57,452 nt of DNA from Chalciporus piperatus (lineage: Eukaryota; Basidiomycota; Agaricomycetes; Boletales; Boletaceae), in the NCBI GenBank assembly GCA_038093975.1, contig JBBPTG010000157.1, positions 1 to 57,452 on the forward strand, given 5' to 3'. Under the pieces are notes generated by a model. The model made no database searches. It saw nothing but the letters and a program-made list of their open reading frames with translations, and was not told the DNA's origin. The position numbers were made by a program, and so were the translations under genes. Shown one piece after another: positions 26,506-39,302 of this stretch (position 1 is the stretch's first letter; the number at the start of each line of letters is the position of its first letter).

Positions 26506-28138
26506 ATGGTGCAGATGCACCCCAGACGTGTGTTGATCATTGGAGGGGGTCCTTGTGGCCTTGTGACCCTCCGAAACATGTTGGAACGCGGTCGATTCGA
26601 GGACGTCCAACTTGTGGAACGACGAGACAACATCGGAGGCGTTTGGTAAGTTCGTTATCCTCGTCAACTGGTACTAACACCCACTGCCACATGGATCTGA
26701 CATCGCGACCTTATCCTACCCTCTACTAGGTACCACTCGCCGAGTTTTCGGGATGTTCAGAACGTGGAAGCGAACCCAGATCATGCTGATCGACTCGGAT
26801 CCGAGTCTCATCGTCCCAATTGGCATTCCCCCGCGTATCCTGGGTTGATCGGGAACGTGATCCCAGAGTTCCTCTCCTTCTCGGAGTATCCGTTTCCCGT
26901 TCCAGAGAAGCCTGAACAGCCGTTTCCGACGCTGCGAGAGACATATGAATATTTGGAAGCGTTTTCGAGGTCGCTTTTTGAAAAAGGAAAGATTAGGCTG
27001 AATCATGAAGTCGTTGGGGTTGAAGAGGTCGAGGCTGGAGATGGTGACTGCGGCGGTGGGTGGAGAGTCCTGATGAAGGATTGGACGAATGGAGGGCCCG
27101 GGGCGGGAGTTGTGAAGGAGGAGATATGGGACGCAGTGGTTGTTACCACCGTATGGTTCGACAATGCGTATTATCCGGACGTCGAGGGTCTCGATGATAT
27201 CAAGTGGACGGGCAGAGTCGGACATGCAAAGACTTGGCGAGGTCCGGAAGGCTACGAAGGAAAGGTATGGCGTATAGCTTGATGGACTTGTGTCACTTAC
27301 AAAGGGTCGAGGAGCACTGACTTACCTCCGGCAGCGTGTCGTAGTCGTAGGAAACGCCAACTCGGCGAACGAGATGGCAGCACAGCTAGCTCCCGTCGCT
27401 CAGCTTCCCGTGTACCGCTCAATGCGACGCGTGTCTGTCTTTCCTTCGCTTCCAGACGACCGCATCGAAGACGTCGGACCAGTGATGCGGTACGGCACGC
27501 CAACTGACGGTGACGCAGATACGATCACTGTCCATCTGAAAGACAGGACGATCGAAGACGTCGACTACGTCCTGTTCGGAACAGGGTACTACCCAGACGT
27601 TCCATACCTCCGCGTCAGAGAGGCAACAACAACGAGTGGCAAGCCTCGTTCGCTCGTCCCTCTCACGGATCGTTTACGTGTTCAGCCCGCCCGCGTCCCG
27701 TCACTCTATCGACACGTCCTGTATTCCTGTAACACGTCCCTGGGGTTCGTCGGGGCATTAGTGTCGTTCATACCCTTTGCGATGGCAGACCTCACCAGCA
27801 CATGGCTTGCACTCGTTTGGTCACCCAAACGTCGCCTCGAGATACCCGCCACAGTCGAGGGCAGGCTCGCCGACGAGCAAGAACGCCTAAAGAATTTACA
27901 CCAACTCCGGTCAGAGACAGATAACCCATCTGACCTTGTTTCGTTCCATTTCCTGGGGCGGTATGAGCTGTCGTATGCAAAGGAGGTTCGTGCAGAGATC
28001 GTGAACGTGGCATCTGAGCTGGGGGATAAATTGGCTAGCTGGGACGACGAGCAAGACGTCAGGCGGTTTGCAATGTATGCGACCAAACTGGATAGTCTGT
28101 ATGCAGTGGGTGGCAAAAGGAAGCCAGAGGTTGGATGA
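26506..28138 (+). CDS. Flavin-containing monooxygenase (492 aa)
   Basis: Exons 26506-26645, 26730-27264 and 27335-28138 join in phase. The N-terminal FAD Rossmann motif is VLIIGGGPCGLVTLRNM, followed by VERRDNIGGVW. The FMO signature region is TGRVGHAKTW (G-x-x-x-H-x-x-x-aromatic), the NADPH site is VVVVGNANSANEMA, and the late FATGY-type motif is FGTGYYPDVPYL. These are class B flavoprotein monooxygenase features: NADPH- and oxygen-dependent oxidation of a soft nucleophile (N or S) in a small molecule. The substrate is unknown. In the second Rossmann motif the usual middle Gly is Ala (GNANSA), a common FMO variant. No biosynthetic cluster surrounds it, so a housekeeping or detoxification role is as likely as secondary metabolism. 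Confidence 0.9.
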
Positions 28139-28430
28139 CCAGATTACTCCATCGTTCATCGGGCAAGTAGAAATTGATCGACGTGTTATCACTTTCACTG
28201 TCCTGGTCAAGTCCGAGGGGTCGAAGCGACTGGTATTAGCTATATCCTAGGGTATTGTATTGCTGTATGGTACTCGGTAAGATCATGTGCAAAAATGAAA
28301 GAAAACGAAACGAGAGCGTAAAACTGGACGAAAAAAGTTCCCAGCAAAATAGATCGCACACTGGCAACCTTTGGCAAAAAAAAACATACAAGACACAATT
28401 TGTGCAGGGAAGAGCGGTATAAGTATTCGA
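28139..28430. other. Convergent 3' region
   Basis: A short gap between the ends of the monooxygenase gene (+) and the SH3-TBC gene (-), AT-rich with an A-run at 28376. It presumably holds both 3' UTRs. Confidence 0.5.
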
Positions 28431-31400
28431 TCATGGCTGCGGGCGTGATATAGTATTGGTCAGCACATTGGTCACACCATTCGGAGGCCGGGCTTGAGTT
28501 GTACGCTTGAGCTGTTGTTCCATCTTAACGCGTTGTTTACGAATGTCGTCGTCCTTGAGCTTGACGTTGGCGGCGAGGATGAGGAGCTCGGTCGCCGAAG
28601 GTAAGCATGACAAAGGGGGGCGAAGGAGATGGGCCAATGCAGCTTCTTCGGAAGTGGATTGCAGCAGAAGGTGGCGGACACAGTTGACTACCACGAGACC
28701 GATGCGGCACAGGTATGGTATGCCTATCAGGCGGGTGAGCATCGATCGTAAGGAGCGAGGAGGAAACTTACCGTCGTACAGGAAGATATCCCACACTCGA
28801 TGGAGGTGATCCACAGGGAGTGTTCCAACAAACAGGGTCGAGAACCTGCGTCGCTATTAGTCGCGTCCCCTGAGACCCATCATCGCAGCAAACTTAAACT
28901 TACCATGGTCGCGTGATGCTCGCAGGGTTTATCGAAAAAGTCATGTATAGTTTCTTGCCTAGCACCGGATCAATGGCCTCGAGCGCTTTGCTAAAGAGAG
29001 ATGCGTCTATCTCTATCTGAGTGGTGATGGCTGAGAAGTAAGGCCGTAGGTGAGCATCCATCATCGACGCAAAGATCCAAAACGCATCCTCTTCAGGCGC
29101 GAGCAGTAACAAGTGTCCAGAGATACACGGCAGGCCTATAATCCAGATAAGCCACGATGTAGCGCTGATATGCAACGAGGAAAAGCACATACCAGAACTA
29201 TATTGGATATCGGGTACCATGCTAAGATATGCTTGAAGGAGTGACGCGATCGGCCCATTCGCCTTATGAAGCTGAGTCTGGTCAGGGAAACATTCTGCGG
29301 CGTCGCGCTCAATCTCTGCGAACGCGGGTACGCGAGCCTTCTTCCCCAACGTTGCATACACCTTGGGTAACGCACGAGCCTTGCTATCCGTGAGATGGCA
29401 CCAAACAAGATAGCGAACCGACGAAGGGACCCCTTCTTGCAACAGCTTCCTCACTTTCTTGTTCTTCCTGGCTTGCGAAGGAGGGATAGCGGGAAAGAGT
29501 GCCATCCATTTGGCTTCGCGTTGTCGGTGAGCATCCGCTGATTCTCCGGCAAGTTCAGCGACAGGAGGAGGAGGAGGAGGATTGGAAGGAACGAGGGGAG
29601 ACTTTGGCACGGAGGAATGCACGGAAGCAGTGTCCGCAAGGAGGGGAGAAGCATCGATATCGCGTCCTGTGAATGTCGAGTCCTGACTTGTGCGGCCCGT
29701 CAACTGGGGAATTGAAGGCTTGACGAGCTCGAAATCCATGTCCTGGACTTGAACCGTCTCGTTCTCTCCACTTACTGCAAGCGACGCGATGCTCATGGTG
29801 TCATCCACCTTGGGACGCGGGTTTGCCTTTCCTCTGAGGGCTGGCAGACTGAGTTTGTTCTTGAGAGATAGCTCCTGTGCGAACGGGGACGATCGGGCAG
29901 CACTTTGCGAGAAGGTCTCAACGATCGGAGGTGGGGATGCTAACGAATGGGAGTCGCCAGAGTCAGAGCCCTGACACGGCGGTTCATCAGAAGAGTTCCG
30001 ACGAGGGACTGCATTGAGGGACGGATGGCGCACGGGCAGCCTAGGCTGTTGCGAGGGCGACGTTGCATTGCGAGGGTTGGATGGCGAGACCGAAGTCATG
30101 CCAGCGGGCGTTCCAGCAGAACCTGGAACAGGCGACACGTCCCATTCTCTGTTTGAACCCTGTGTGAGAGGAGAGCTCGGGATGGGACTGGCTTGTAATG
30201 GACTCGTGCTGAGCACTGTCCGTGAATCCTCAAGTTGAGACGAATTGATAGCCGATTGTGCAAGCGGACTGAGCGGTGGCTTCAACTGTGTTTTGGGAGA
30301 GGGTGGGGGTGGAAAAGTAGGTGATGGCATGGCACCAGCGGGTGCCTTTCCGTCCCTCGAGTCACTCTCGCGATCATTAGTAGTTGAGGAAAGTGGGGAC
30401 GGGAGGCGTCGAGAGCTCAAGGCAGAAGGAACGAGATCGCTTGGACGAGATGAGGCGCTCGCACTGACACCGTCCTGCAACTTCATCACAGGCTCTTCGC
30501 GACTAGACAAATCGATCGTCATCAGCATGGATTACATAGTTTGATCGTACTTGCACTAACCTTCTTTCCGGCAAAACAGGCCCAGAGGGCCCAGCACCAA
30601 ACGCAGAGAACGACCTCGACCTCGGACGAGCAGCGCCAACCTGAGGCGCGAACCCTTCTCTCGGAATAGGCAAAGCCGCGCCAGCAGCACCCGGTTGAGA
30701 AACGCCACTCGCAAGCGCCGTCGCCGACCGCCTCGGCAATCTTAACGCACTAGGATCCCCAGCTGAGTCTCTAGCCTTCCCAAACTCCTCATTCCTACGT
30801 AAAGGCGCAGAAACAGTCGCTGCTCTCGTAGGCATCATGTTCTGTGGGATATTCATATTTGAATGGCCTGGTTGGCCGTGGTGGCCCTGTCCTGGCGTAT
30901 GCAGAGGTAACAGCGGTTCCATCGAGAACAGAATCGGCACCGGAGCCGCGCTCGCGTTCAAATCCGTCTGACACCTCGCGAACACCGTCATCGGCGGCCG
31001 CCTCGCCAGACCGCTCTGTTGATACGCCGCGATCGAACTGTTGCGAAGTTGGTGGAAAATTTGTGCCGAAAACCAAGTCGTGTTTGGTGGTGCGGGTTGG
31101 TAGGTCGAATTGGCAGTTCCAGGATCTGGGGGAGGCGGGGACGAGGAGGGCTGGGTGGTTGTCCGTCCGTACATGGGGCCTTGCGATTGATAGTGGACTT
31201 TTGGGGCGTTTGGGTGTGGGAGGAACATGGACGTGCGGGTAAAAGGATGGGGCGCCTGATTGGCCGGACGTGGGCGTAAAAAATGACTTGAATCAGGTCC
31301 TGCTTGTTCCGCGTCTGTTGAGGGGGTCGCCGTAGACTGTGTAGAGGTCGGGGCGAACGAATCGTCGGCTGTGAGAGTGGCGCCGACAGGACGTCCCTCT

Positions 31401-34400
31401 TCGTCTTCGACCACGATCGCACGTACAGTCGGTTCTTCGCCCCGTGGACCGACGGGGGAAGGCGGGGATATAGTGAGTGCAGCACCCACCAACGGTGCCC
31501 GTTCAGCCTCCATCTTTGCCCTCAACGCAGACGCCATCCCTCCTCTATCAATCGATGACAACGTCGACGACTCCGTCGTCCCATTCCCCGATCCCAAAGA
31601 CCGATGACTATGCCCAGGATCCGATCCATCCTCAAACTCCGTAAACCTCGACGAATGAGGCGATCCAAACGTCGTATGTAACAACGGCGAGACCGCCGTG
31701 TTCAGAGATAAGAACTGTCTCACGACGTTGACTTCCTGCACTGGCGGATCATCGTCTTCTTCTGCCGGCTCGACCGCAACTTGGATACCCGCTCCTCCTC
31801 GTCCTGTGGATCCATGGATGACTTGAATAGCTTTCTCCTCATGATCGTCCACGCCGGGCGTGTATCCATCATGGACGACCCTTAACCTCGATTCCGTTTG
31901 TAGAGGAACGTGGGCAGGTACAGCAGGGAATTGAGTACTCAGCGTCTCCGTCGAATTCGCGGAAGAATGAGATTCTTCCGATTCCGCGTACCCCGGTCGC
32001 GTGAACGGCATAGAATTCGACGTGGGACTCAACGTACTCTCCACGCTAGGCCGTCGGTACCCATTCGCCCCATCGCTCCCGCTCCCGATACTCGGGCGGG
32101 GGTCCATGCCAAGTCGATCTGGTGGAGCAGGCATGGGAGGTGCGTTGGCGTGCGATCTTGATGAAGCCTTGGAGGCACCCGAAGCCTTGGACAGCACCGA
32201 CATGCGTTTCGAGGCGAGCGAATAACGGGAATACCGGTAGTCGTCATAGATGTCGTCCCAGTAAGCCCCATCGTCTTCTTCTTCTTCAGCCTCCTCGGCA
32301 TCAGAAGGCCGACGACCATTCGTGCCCTGAGACCGTGGCGACGTAGGACTGAGCGGCGAGGTAGGCGTGTAACGGCTCCACTGGATGGCGTTCGGGCCAG
32401 CCTTCTCCACGTTCCCACTCTCCTTCCTTGCTGGCTCCCCAACATTGTCGTCCTCGTCCTCGTCGTCCTCGTCATCATCCTCATCGCCCTCTCCTCCCAA
32501 CGCACTCATCAACGACAAGCCAATCCCAACCTCCCCATCCGAATTTCCATCCTCATCCTCATCCCCATCCATCTCACCACCCACATGCTTCCCATCCACA
32601 CTCCCCCGTTCATCCCCAACCACAACCCCATCCCTTATCCCACTCAAAACTGACCTATCCACCTCTCTCCCCGTTCTCAACACAGCTTCTCCCTCCTCGT
32701 CTTCGTCGTCGTCTTCCCCAATCCCAATCCCATCCCCCTCCCCCTCTTCATCGTCCATCTGTCTCCTAAACGCATCCAACGTCGAAAGCCTCGTTGAATT
32801 CCCCTCTTCGCCTTCACTCCCATCATCCTCCCCTTCCCCACATTTCCCCTTTCCCCTCCCCCTCCCATCTCCCATCCCACCACTAGAAAGCATCCCACCC
32901 ATCAAAAACGCAGGCGACGGCATAGCCGCAGAAAGCGCCGCCAACGGTGACGTTCGCCCACTGACAGCAGCACTCGCAGCCGCCTCCAAAGGTAACGGTG
33001 GAAGTGGCGAACTAGGAGGTGGTGACAGAGGCAAGGTGTAGGGTTGTTGCCCTGTTCCTGGGATACCTGTGAAAGAGACAGGCGGCGTGCGTGCGTTCGT
33101 GCGAGCCGGGGTGTTCATCGCGGAGTGAGAGTTGGGAATGGGGCTGGAAGAGTTTGAGGAAAAGGGATATTGAAAATTGGGGGATAGAGAGCCTGAAAAG
33201 CGAATGATGATCAGTGAGGGTGAGTATAGATACGGAACAAGGGACGAACCTGGAAGACCCGGAGAACGCTGGCCAGGAGCTAGCGAGTTTGGAAACCCAG
33301 GAGACAACGAGCCAGGCACCCTCGGTGTCAGCGACCCCGGAATCCCAGGCGAAACCCCCCTGCTCCTCGGCGTCTCATAAATAGCAGGCGACGCTGTTAC
33401 CGGTGGCAGCCCAGGCGACGGTGTCAACCGCGGGGACCTTCCCAACCTCAGAGGCGCCACTACAGGCGACGGAGGTATCGCTGACGTGCCCTTGCCATCT
33501 CTAAGCCCAAGCCCCAACGGCGACGACACGAGCGTAAACTCAGCCGCAGTCGTCGACGATTCATTCGTGCCGTATTTGCCCATGTCGAATTCTTTGGCTT
33601 CTAATTCTGAGATTGACCCAACGACGTCGAAGGAATCGAGGGTGCGTTCGGGGCTGTATGTGAGGGTGGATGTAAAGGACGCGTTGGATGTCGAGGTAGC
33701 TAGTGTTGAGCTTGATCCCGAAGTCGAGAACATCGTGTCCGACGCGGTTGGTGTTATGTCGGGCACTGAAAGTGAGACCGAAACCCCATGCTGACCGACG
33801 TTCCCATTCTCACCCTCCTTCTCGGTCTCGTCTGACGCCACCGAGTACATCGACCCAATCCTCGAAGCAGCATCTGAGTAAGCAGACGTAGCGGTCGACG
33901 CCTCCGAATAAATCGACGCTGTCCCCACCGAATATACCGAAGCACCCGAAATAGAGGTAGTCATCCCCCGATGTTTAGCATGCCCGGCCTTCATACTCGT
34001 CGTACGCGAATGATTGAAGATAGATGACGCGACGTTCGTCGAGGTGCCACGCGAATCAGGCGTCACAGTCGTCGATTGATCATCCCCTAACTGTGAATAA
34101 GAAGTGGAAAAAGACTGCATGGGCGCGTGTCGAGTTTGGGTTTGGGTTTGAGGTTGAGGTTGGGACGGGGATGACGTTCCTTTGGCTCTGGATCCTGGCC
34201 TTGAACTTGATGGTGACTCCGAGGCTGGTCGATGCCGTTCTCCAGCAAGTTCAGCGCCTGAGCTAGTTCGGACCAACGAAATCGACCTTCGGCTCTCGCT
34301 TCCGCTTGATCCTGCTCCAACGCTCCCCCTCTTCGCCATGACGGGCTTCTTTAGCTTTCCGTGAAAGCGAACGTCCTTTCCCGAAAATCGGCCGACGACA

Positions 34401-34799
34401 CCCTCGCAATGGCCCTAGATCAAAATAAAGGATCAGCAACAACCGGAGGCGATTCATGAGCAGATGTAGCACAACGTGGGAGGTGTACATTCGAGAGGAT
34501 GGGATGCCACTTACAAGATAGATCCCAGGCTCTGGCAATTGCATCAAAACTGTGATCTCGTCGTCCTGCGAAGGAATAATGGGTCAGCACATCATGCAAC
34601 TGATAAATCGTTGGGCAGCTCGATGACTCGAGACGGGAACCCGAATGGTCATGCACTACATTGAGTGAACTGGACTCGCCTTCAAAAACATTAAATCCTC
34701 GCCCATCTCTTGTGCAATACAGTCCACAATCGCGGTACATCTTCCAATTCCACCCTTTCCTGCGAAACGAGTCCAGCGTGCGAGCTCGTGTGCATCCAT
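28431..34799 (-). CDS. SH3-TBC domain protein, Rab-GAP-like (1958 aa)
   Basis: Exons (high to low): 34680-34799, 34515-34565, 33250-34414, 30561-33192, 29193-30502, 28904-29135, 28772-28845, 28431-28723. They sum to 1959 codons. The N-terminus (MDAHELARWTRFAGKGGIGR) leads into an SH3-like domain (about 38-80: DEITVLMQLPEPGIYLG, HCEGVVGRF). About 1550 disordered Ser/Pro/Glu-rich residues follow, including acidic runs near 32400-32500. The TBC domain (about 1680-1880) begins GVPSSVRYLVW and includes APEEDAFWIF and the intron-joined VDHLHRVWDIFLYDG. TBC proteins normally stimulate Rab GTP hydrolysis in membrane traffic. Here the Arg-finger motif reads IERDAAE and the Gln-finger motif YSSG, so both catalytic residues are replaced. 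The first intron is GC-AG, and two 57-nt introns are stop-free and in frame. Confidence 0.88.
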
Positions 34800-37732
34800 G
34801 GTGAAGGCTTGAAAGGAAGTACCCGTGCGCGGTGGACGAGTGTTACGTTTGGTAATGGGGTATAGGAGGGATGAAGATGGTGTCCGTGGTGGTCTGGTAA
34901 CGAGCGTGCGTGGAAATCAGTCGCCAAGTCTCGCGATGCAACGTTCTAGCGCGTCGTGAAACGATGTGTGGAAATAGGTATGTATAGCCACACCGCGTGG
35001 CAGGGAAAATCTGAGGGTCGTAAGAAGAGTGGGCGATGAGGTGTAGCAGGGTGTAGCGGATCGGCGGACCTTGCGATCCAAGAGATTGGATTGAAGGCAA
35101 ATGGCTTGTTAGAGGTTGTTCGCCGAGTCGCGTCCTTGTTCTGCAGCAAAGACGAGCTAAAGAGAGGGAAGTACAAGTCAGTAGGTACTCTGGCGGGTAG
35201 AGGAGAGCAAGCGAGATAGGAAGGGTAAGGACGTGTAGAGAGTGCGACGCCCGCGTGCCCCAAGTGAGTTGCCAGTTGATATTCGGGACGAGGCGGAGAA
35301 GAGAAGCAGCTTTGATCTGATCATGAGAGCGCCTTCTCTCGCAGAGATTCGCGGGAATCAGACTTGTGAGACACCACACTCGGGCAGCCAGAAAAAAAAA
35401 AGGAACGTGCTGTCCAGACGAGGCCCAAGGCACGCGACTGCCGCGGATTATCAAGTTGTGGTTGTACTCACTTGCGAAGATGCTGATAGACAAGTTGGTG
35501 GGTCTGGAAGAGAATGCGACGAGCGTATCGACATGGACTTGCTCAACCTCGAGCAGGGTCCAACCCTTGAATTTTCTCCGCTTCGCGAGCAAGGTTACAC
35601 TTTGCCGCGTCGGCGTTCATGTCGGCAATTATTTCCCCAACGGGAGTCAAAGTCTAGATCTCGCTATTTTTTTCTGACCATGACACCGACAGTTGACGGA
35701 CACCATGAATTTCAACATTCGATCCCCCTGCCATCTCCATGATTCTTTGTGGAGGGGTGAAACCGCTCGCTGATTTACTTACAAAAGACGAATGTCCGGA
35801 GAACCACCCGAAGGAAGCTTCCGGGAAGCGGCTGGATCGAGACTAGCTTTAGCTCATTGTCTGGACCTCTTATTAAATTTGCAACCGCCTCCGAACAGCC
35901 AGTCCATGACTTGGCACTATTAGGCTGCCTCACCACAGATCATCTCTTCCTCTCGCTCCATCCTCGAAGTCCTCAATAATGCTTTGCTTATGGTACAACA
36001 TGGTAAACAATGTCTTGACGCGATTATCGCGCTTGGGCATATGTTCTCCATCTTATTCCTCACTGAACGACCAGGCGATGAGTCGGTCATCGATAGTAAA
36101 GTTGACCATAAGCAAAGTTGTCCTTACAGCCGCCGAGACAAACTTGGCGAGAATACTTATGTGTTTGACAGGCACAAGGGGCATTTCCATTCCATGCCAG
36201 TGCCGACTCTGGAGATCTGGTAAGTGTACCAGCAGCTCAACAAACTTCGTGACTTGACCCTGCGATTCAGGAATTGCGAGAGACTCGCTCACCAGCCGTC
36301 GGAGACACTTAGAGCCCGGGCTGATCTTCACCGAGAAAGGGACAGGTATGTGCCTGAGTGAATGACATAGTTGATTTGTGAACCGGTCCTCAGGCGCATA
36401 ACGGCTGGAGTCGAACGGGAGTCGAATGTCAACCTTTCCATCATCAGAAAAGCGACTCGATGATGTTTTGCGGTGGCTTAATTCCATAATCGAGAGGTTT
36501 GACTCCCGCTTGCAAAAACATGAGGAAACGCGTGGATTGCATCAAGAGGGCACATTTGGCGTGCGTATATCCGTACGGCACATTGTCCAGGCATATTAAC
36601 TTTAACTTTGCTAATGCTTCTACGATTTGAGCACCTCAGATGCGCGCGAAGATGGGCACGCTCCAGAACTGTATGCAAGGTGCCCATCTCCATTCAGCTG
36701 AAACGTGGGCTCGTCAGCACCCCATCGGTGCGAAGATGGCATAGTTGTGTTTGGACTTGTACTTTTCGATGCAGGTCTGCGTAAAACGATGAGTCGCTCA
36801 GACTGGGGGGGCTTTAGGGCGTCCATACTTTACACCATTCTTCCCGATTCGAGGCTGGAACATTCTGGAGGTCTACCTCCACCTGAGGGCGGATGGCTTT
36901 CGATAGCTGATTGCGAGTCACAAGCTTTATATGGCTGACTTGAACTGTAATGGTGGGGCTCTGATTCTGAATGGCGCTGATGTCGAGAAGGTAAGTTGGG
37001 AGGTTATTATAAATGTAGTTGTCAAGGTTGGCGAGAAGTGTCTGTCGTATCGGGGAAATACTGTCTGGTTCCTGCATGTCTCAAGGGACGGAGGCGATCT
37101 GGTGAAGCCGGTGAAGGGTGATAAATCGGCGACTCGTCGTTCATTCCTGGCATGACTCTTCTATCGAAACGCATAGCGAACACGGCAGCTATCTAGTAAT
37201 ATTATTATTGCAGCCAAAGCTGGAACTTGGCTGGAACGCCGAAACGTTGACTCTTGATCAAGCTTGAAGCTTGAAGGATGATCGATGAAGGATGATTCTG
37301 AACGACGCTGAGTATGGATTCAATCGTTCTATTCAGCTATTACTAACCACTTGGAGCCGGGGCAAAGGATTCGAAGGTCAACATGTCGACTACGGTCAGA
37401 CCACTGGCATCTATATAGATGAACAGGTAGTCCCAGTGTGGCAGGCAATCCCGATCGGCACCAGCTGCGCTTCTACAACAATTGCACACATAGCAAGCTG
37501 TAAATGGCCCTCGCTTTGATCATCGTGACTGACGTGCCTGTCACGAAACCAGCTTTGGCCCCGGTGGCACAAACGCTTGGACGTACGCTTTGTTCTATCT
37601 CTTGACCCGTGAAAGTGACGTCGCTGGCACGAGCGCATTCCTTAGTCTATAAAGTCCTCGCGAAACCAGACATGACACCCAAGAAAACACCATCCGCAAG
37701 ACCACCTCGACGCTTACTTCGACATCAACAAC
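34800..37732. other. 2.9 kb region, no firmly supported gene
   Basis: The first kilobase is upstream of the SH3-TBC gene and carries a pyrimidine/purine-skewed stretch; a 249-codon minus frame at 34843-35592 looks like non-coding promoter sequence. Two minus-strand frames look more protein-like. One is 36053-36487, with ...RRLVSESLAIPESQGQVTKF. The other is 36814-37077, with ...QLSKAIRPQVEVDLQNVPAS followed by a GTATGG donor. They could be exons of one small unrecognised gene, but I found no convincing chain joining them. Confidence 0.45.
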
Positions 37733-39302
37733 ATGGTATCCGAACCCATTGTCGGTTTCACCCGCACGATATACGACAGAGAAAACAAGATCAAATATAC
37801 GACCTACTATCCCAGAGGCTGGAGCGAGGGTGACCTGCGCCAGCCTGCGGTGCATATAGAAGCTTACCAACCTGCGCCACCCCGTATACCTCTCAGAGCA
37901 GGCGGCGGATTCTGGGAACGGCCGCAAGTTCCTGTGGGCGATCTCCCTCCAAGAATTCCCCGAGCTCCACCTTCCCCTCCAGCTTCCGACGCGGGCAATG
38001 ATGCGGGACCACAGGGAGCTGGTGCTTCGACCCCGCAGTGGTCACATTCTCTAAAGGCTTACCTGGCAAAGGCGTGGATGCCAAAGTATTTCCTTGGACC
38101 GGGAGTAGACGTGTCCGTGAGACATGAATGGCCTGCTCTCCCAAGCCTTTCACGCCCAGCTGGCACGCGCGCATTGTTGGATATTGGCCGCATCGACGAA
38201 TATGTTCTCTCCGATAGCGTCGCCGCGTGTGAGTAGCTGTTTCCGGGGCCGTTACAGTGTCTGACGTGACTGATGTCTATTTCAGGGAAAGACCAGAGGG
38301 CTGATGTATGGCTCACATCTGCGCTTGCAGAGCAAGGAACGCTTGACGACCTGTCACTTCCCGATGTCTCCCACTGTGTCATGGGCGAAGACGACTTCCG
38401 GCTGCTCGAAAGTTCCATGCTCAGCTTTCCAGGTCACATAACGAGGCTCCTGAATTATTATCCACTTCGCACGGCCTTGAAAGTCCTGAAGCTCTTTTTA
38501 AACATACCTGTGGATGATGAAGCTTACGCCCGCATGCGGTTCCATAACGTCAATCATCTATGTCCCGTTCAAGACCTCAGTCTGTTTGACATGATTGCCT
38601 TGGTGGGTTTCCTTACTTTTCCTTGATTCCGCGTGATTCTGATCTAGGGTTAAAGCCTGGACGCACCGATACAGATCTGTCGCTCCTGGTTGTGGTCGTA
38701 CCGCCGTGGGATGTCAAATTCGATGACCTTGAAGAATTTGTTTGTGTTGGCAACGTACGGATCTCCCCTACCATGCGTCCGTCTCACCGAGCTCATACCC
38801 ACTCGAACAGCGCGACGACAATTTCGATCTTAAATCCAATGCACCACCGTCTCCGTCTGACGTCCTATGGGCAGTCGTAAGTGCACTCCCATCCCTCCAC
38901 ATCCTCGTAGAGGCTGATCCGCTCTACCACTGTAGATATGGGACGTCTGCAAGGCGCGCGACTGTCGCTTGTTCGTATTGACCAACTACGATAGCTGGGT
39001 GTTCGGCATGCTTAGTCCCGGTGCGACCCGCTTTCCCCCCACCCCTTTCACGCACGCATACTGATCGCTGACCTCTTCACCCAGATATGAAACGCGCACA
39101 GCTCTCGACGCACCTCCCCGCTCCCGTGTTCCCAGCAGACATGGACGTCAAAGCATCCGACGTCTGCAGCCCACGACTCCCCGTACCGAACGTCTTTGAG
39201 TGTTTGTTACTCTGGATGGTCGCCTCCATGGATTACGATCATGTTGCCTTCCCCTTGCCACCCAACGTCTCTGAACCGCGCAGGAGACCCCGTAGATCGT
39301 AG
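37733..39302 (+). CDS. Unrecognised protein (430 aa)
   Basis: Six exons (37733-38228, 38286-38606, 38648-38754, 38811-38876, 38936-39020, 39085-39302) sum to 431 codons. The N-terminal third is Pro-rich (for example PPRIPRAPPSPPAS). The rest looks globular: LVVVVPPWDVKFDDLEEFV, a DDNFDLKSNAPPSPSDVLWA segment, and a Cys/Trp-rich block WDVCKARDCRLFVLTNYDSW followed by VFGMLSPD. The C-terminus contains PNVFECLLLWMVASMD. I recognise the general look of a hypothetical family frequent in Agaricomycetes but can assign no reaction or fold. The introns are 41-64 nt. The donors at 38607 (GTTTCC) and 38755 (GTACGG) are the weakest links; without the latter the frame fails. Confidence 0.75.

Noticed and set aside
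32385..33041. 218-codon plus-strand Ser/Pro frame
   Set aside because: Antisense to acidic and Gly/Ser repeats of the SH3-TBC protein; its composition is fully explained by that.
34843..35592. 249-codon minus-strand frame upstream of the SH3-TBC gene
   Set aside because: No motif, poor start context, and it lies where that gene's promoter and leader should be.
36395..36425. GTTCGACTCC-like T-loop suggesting a tRNA (minus strand)
   Set aside because: No acceptor stem or anticodon arm can be paired around it.
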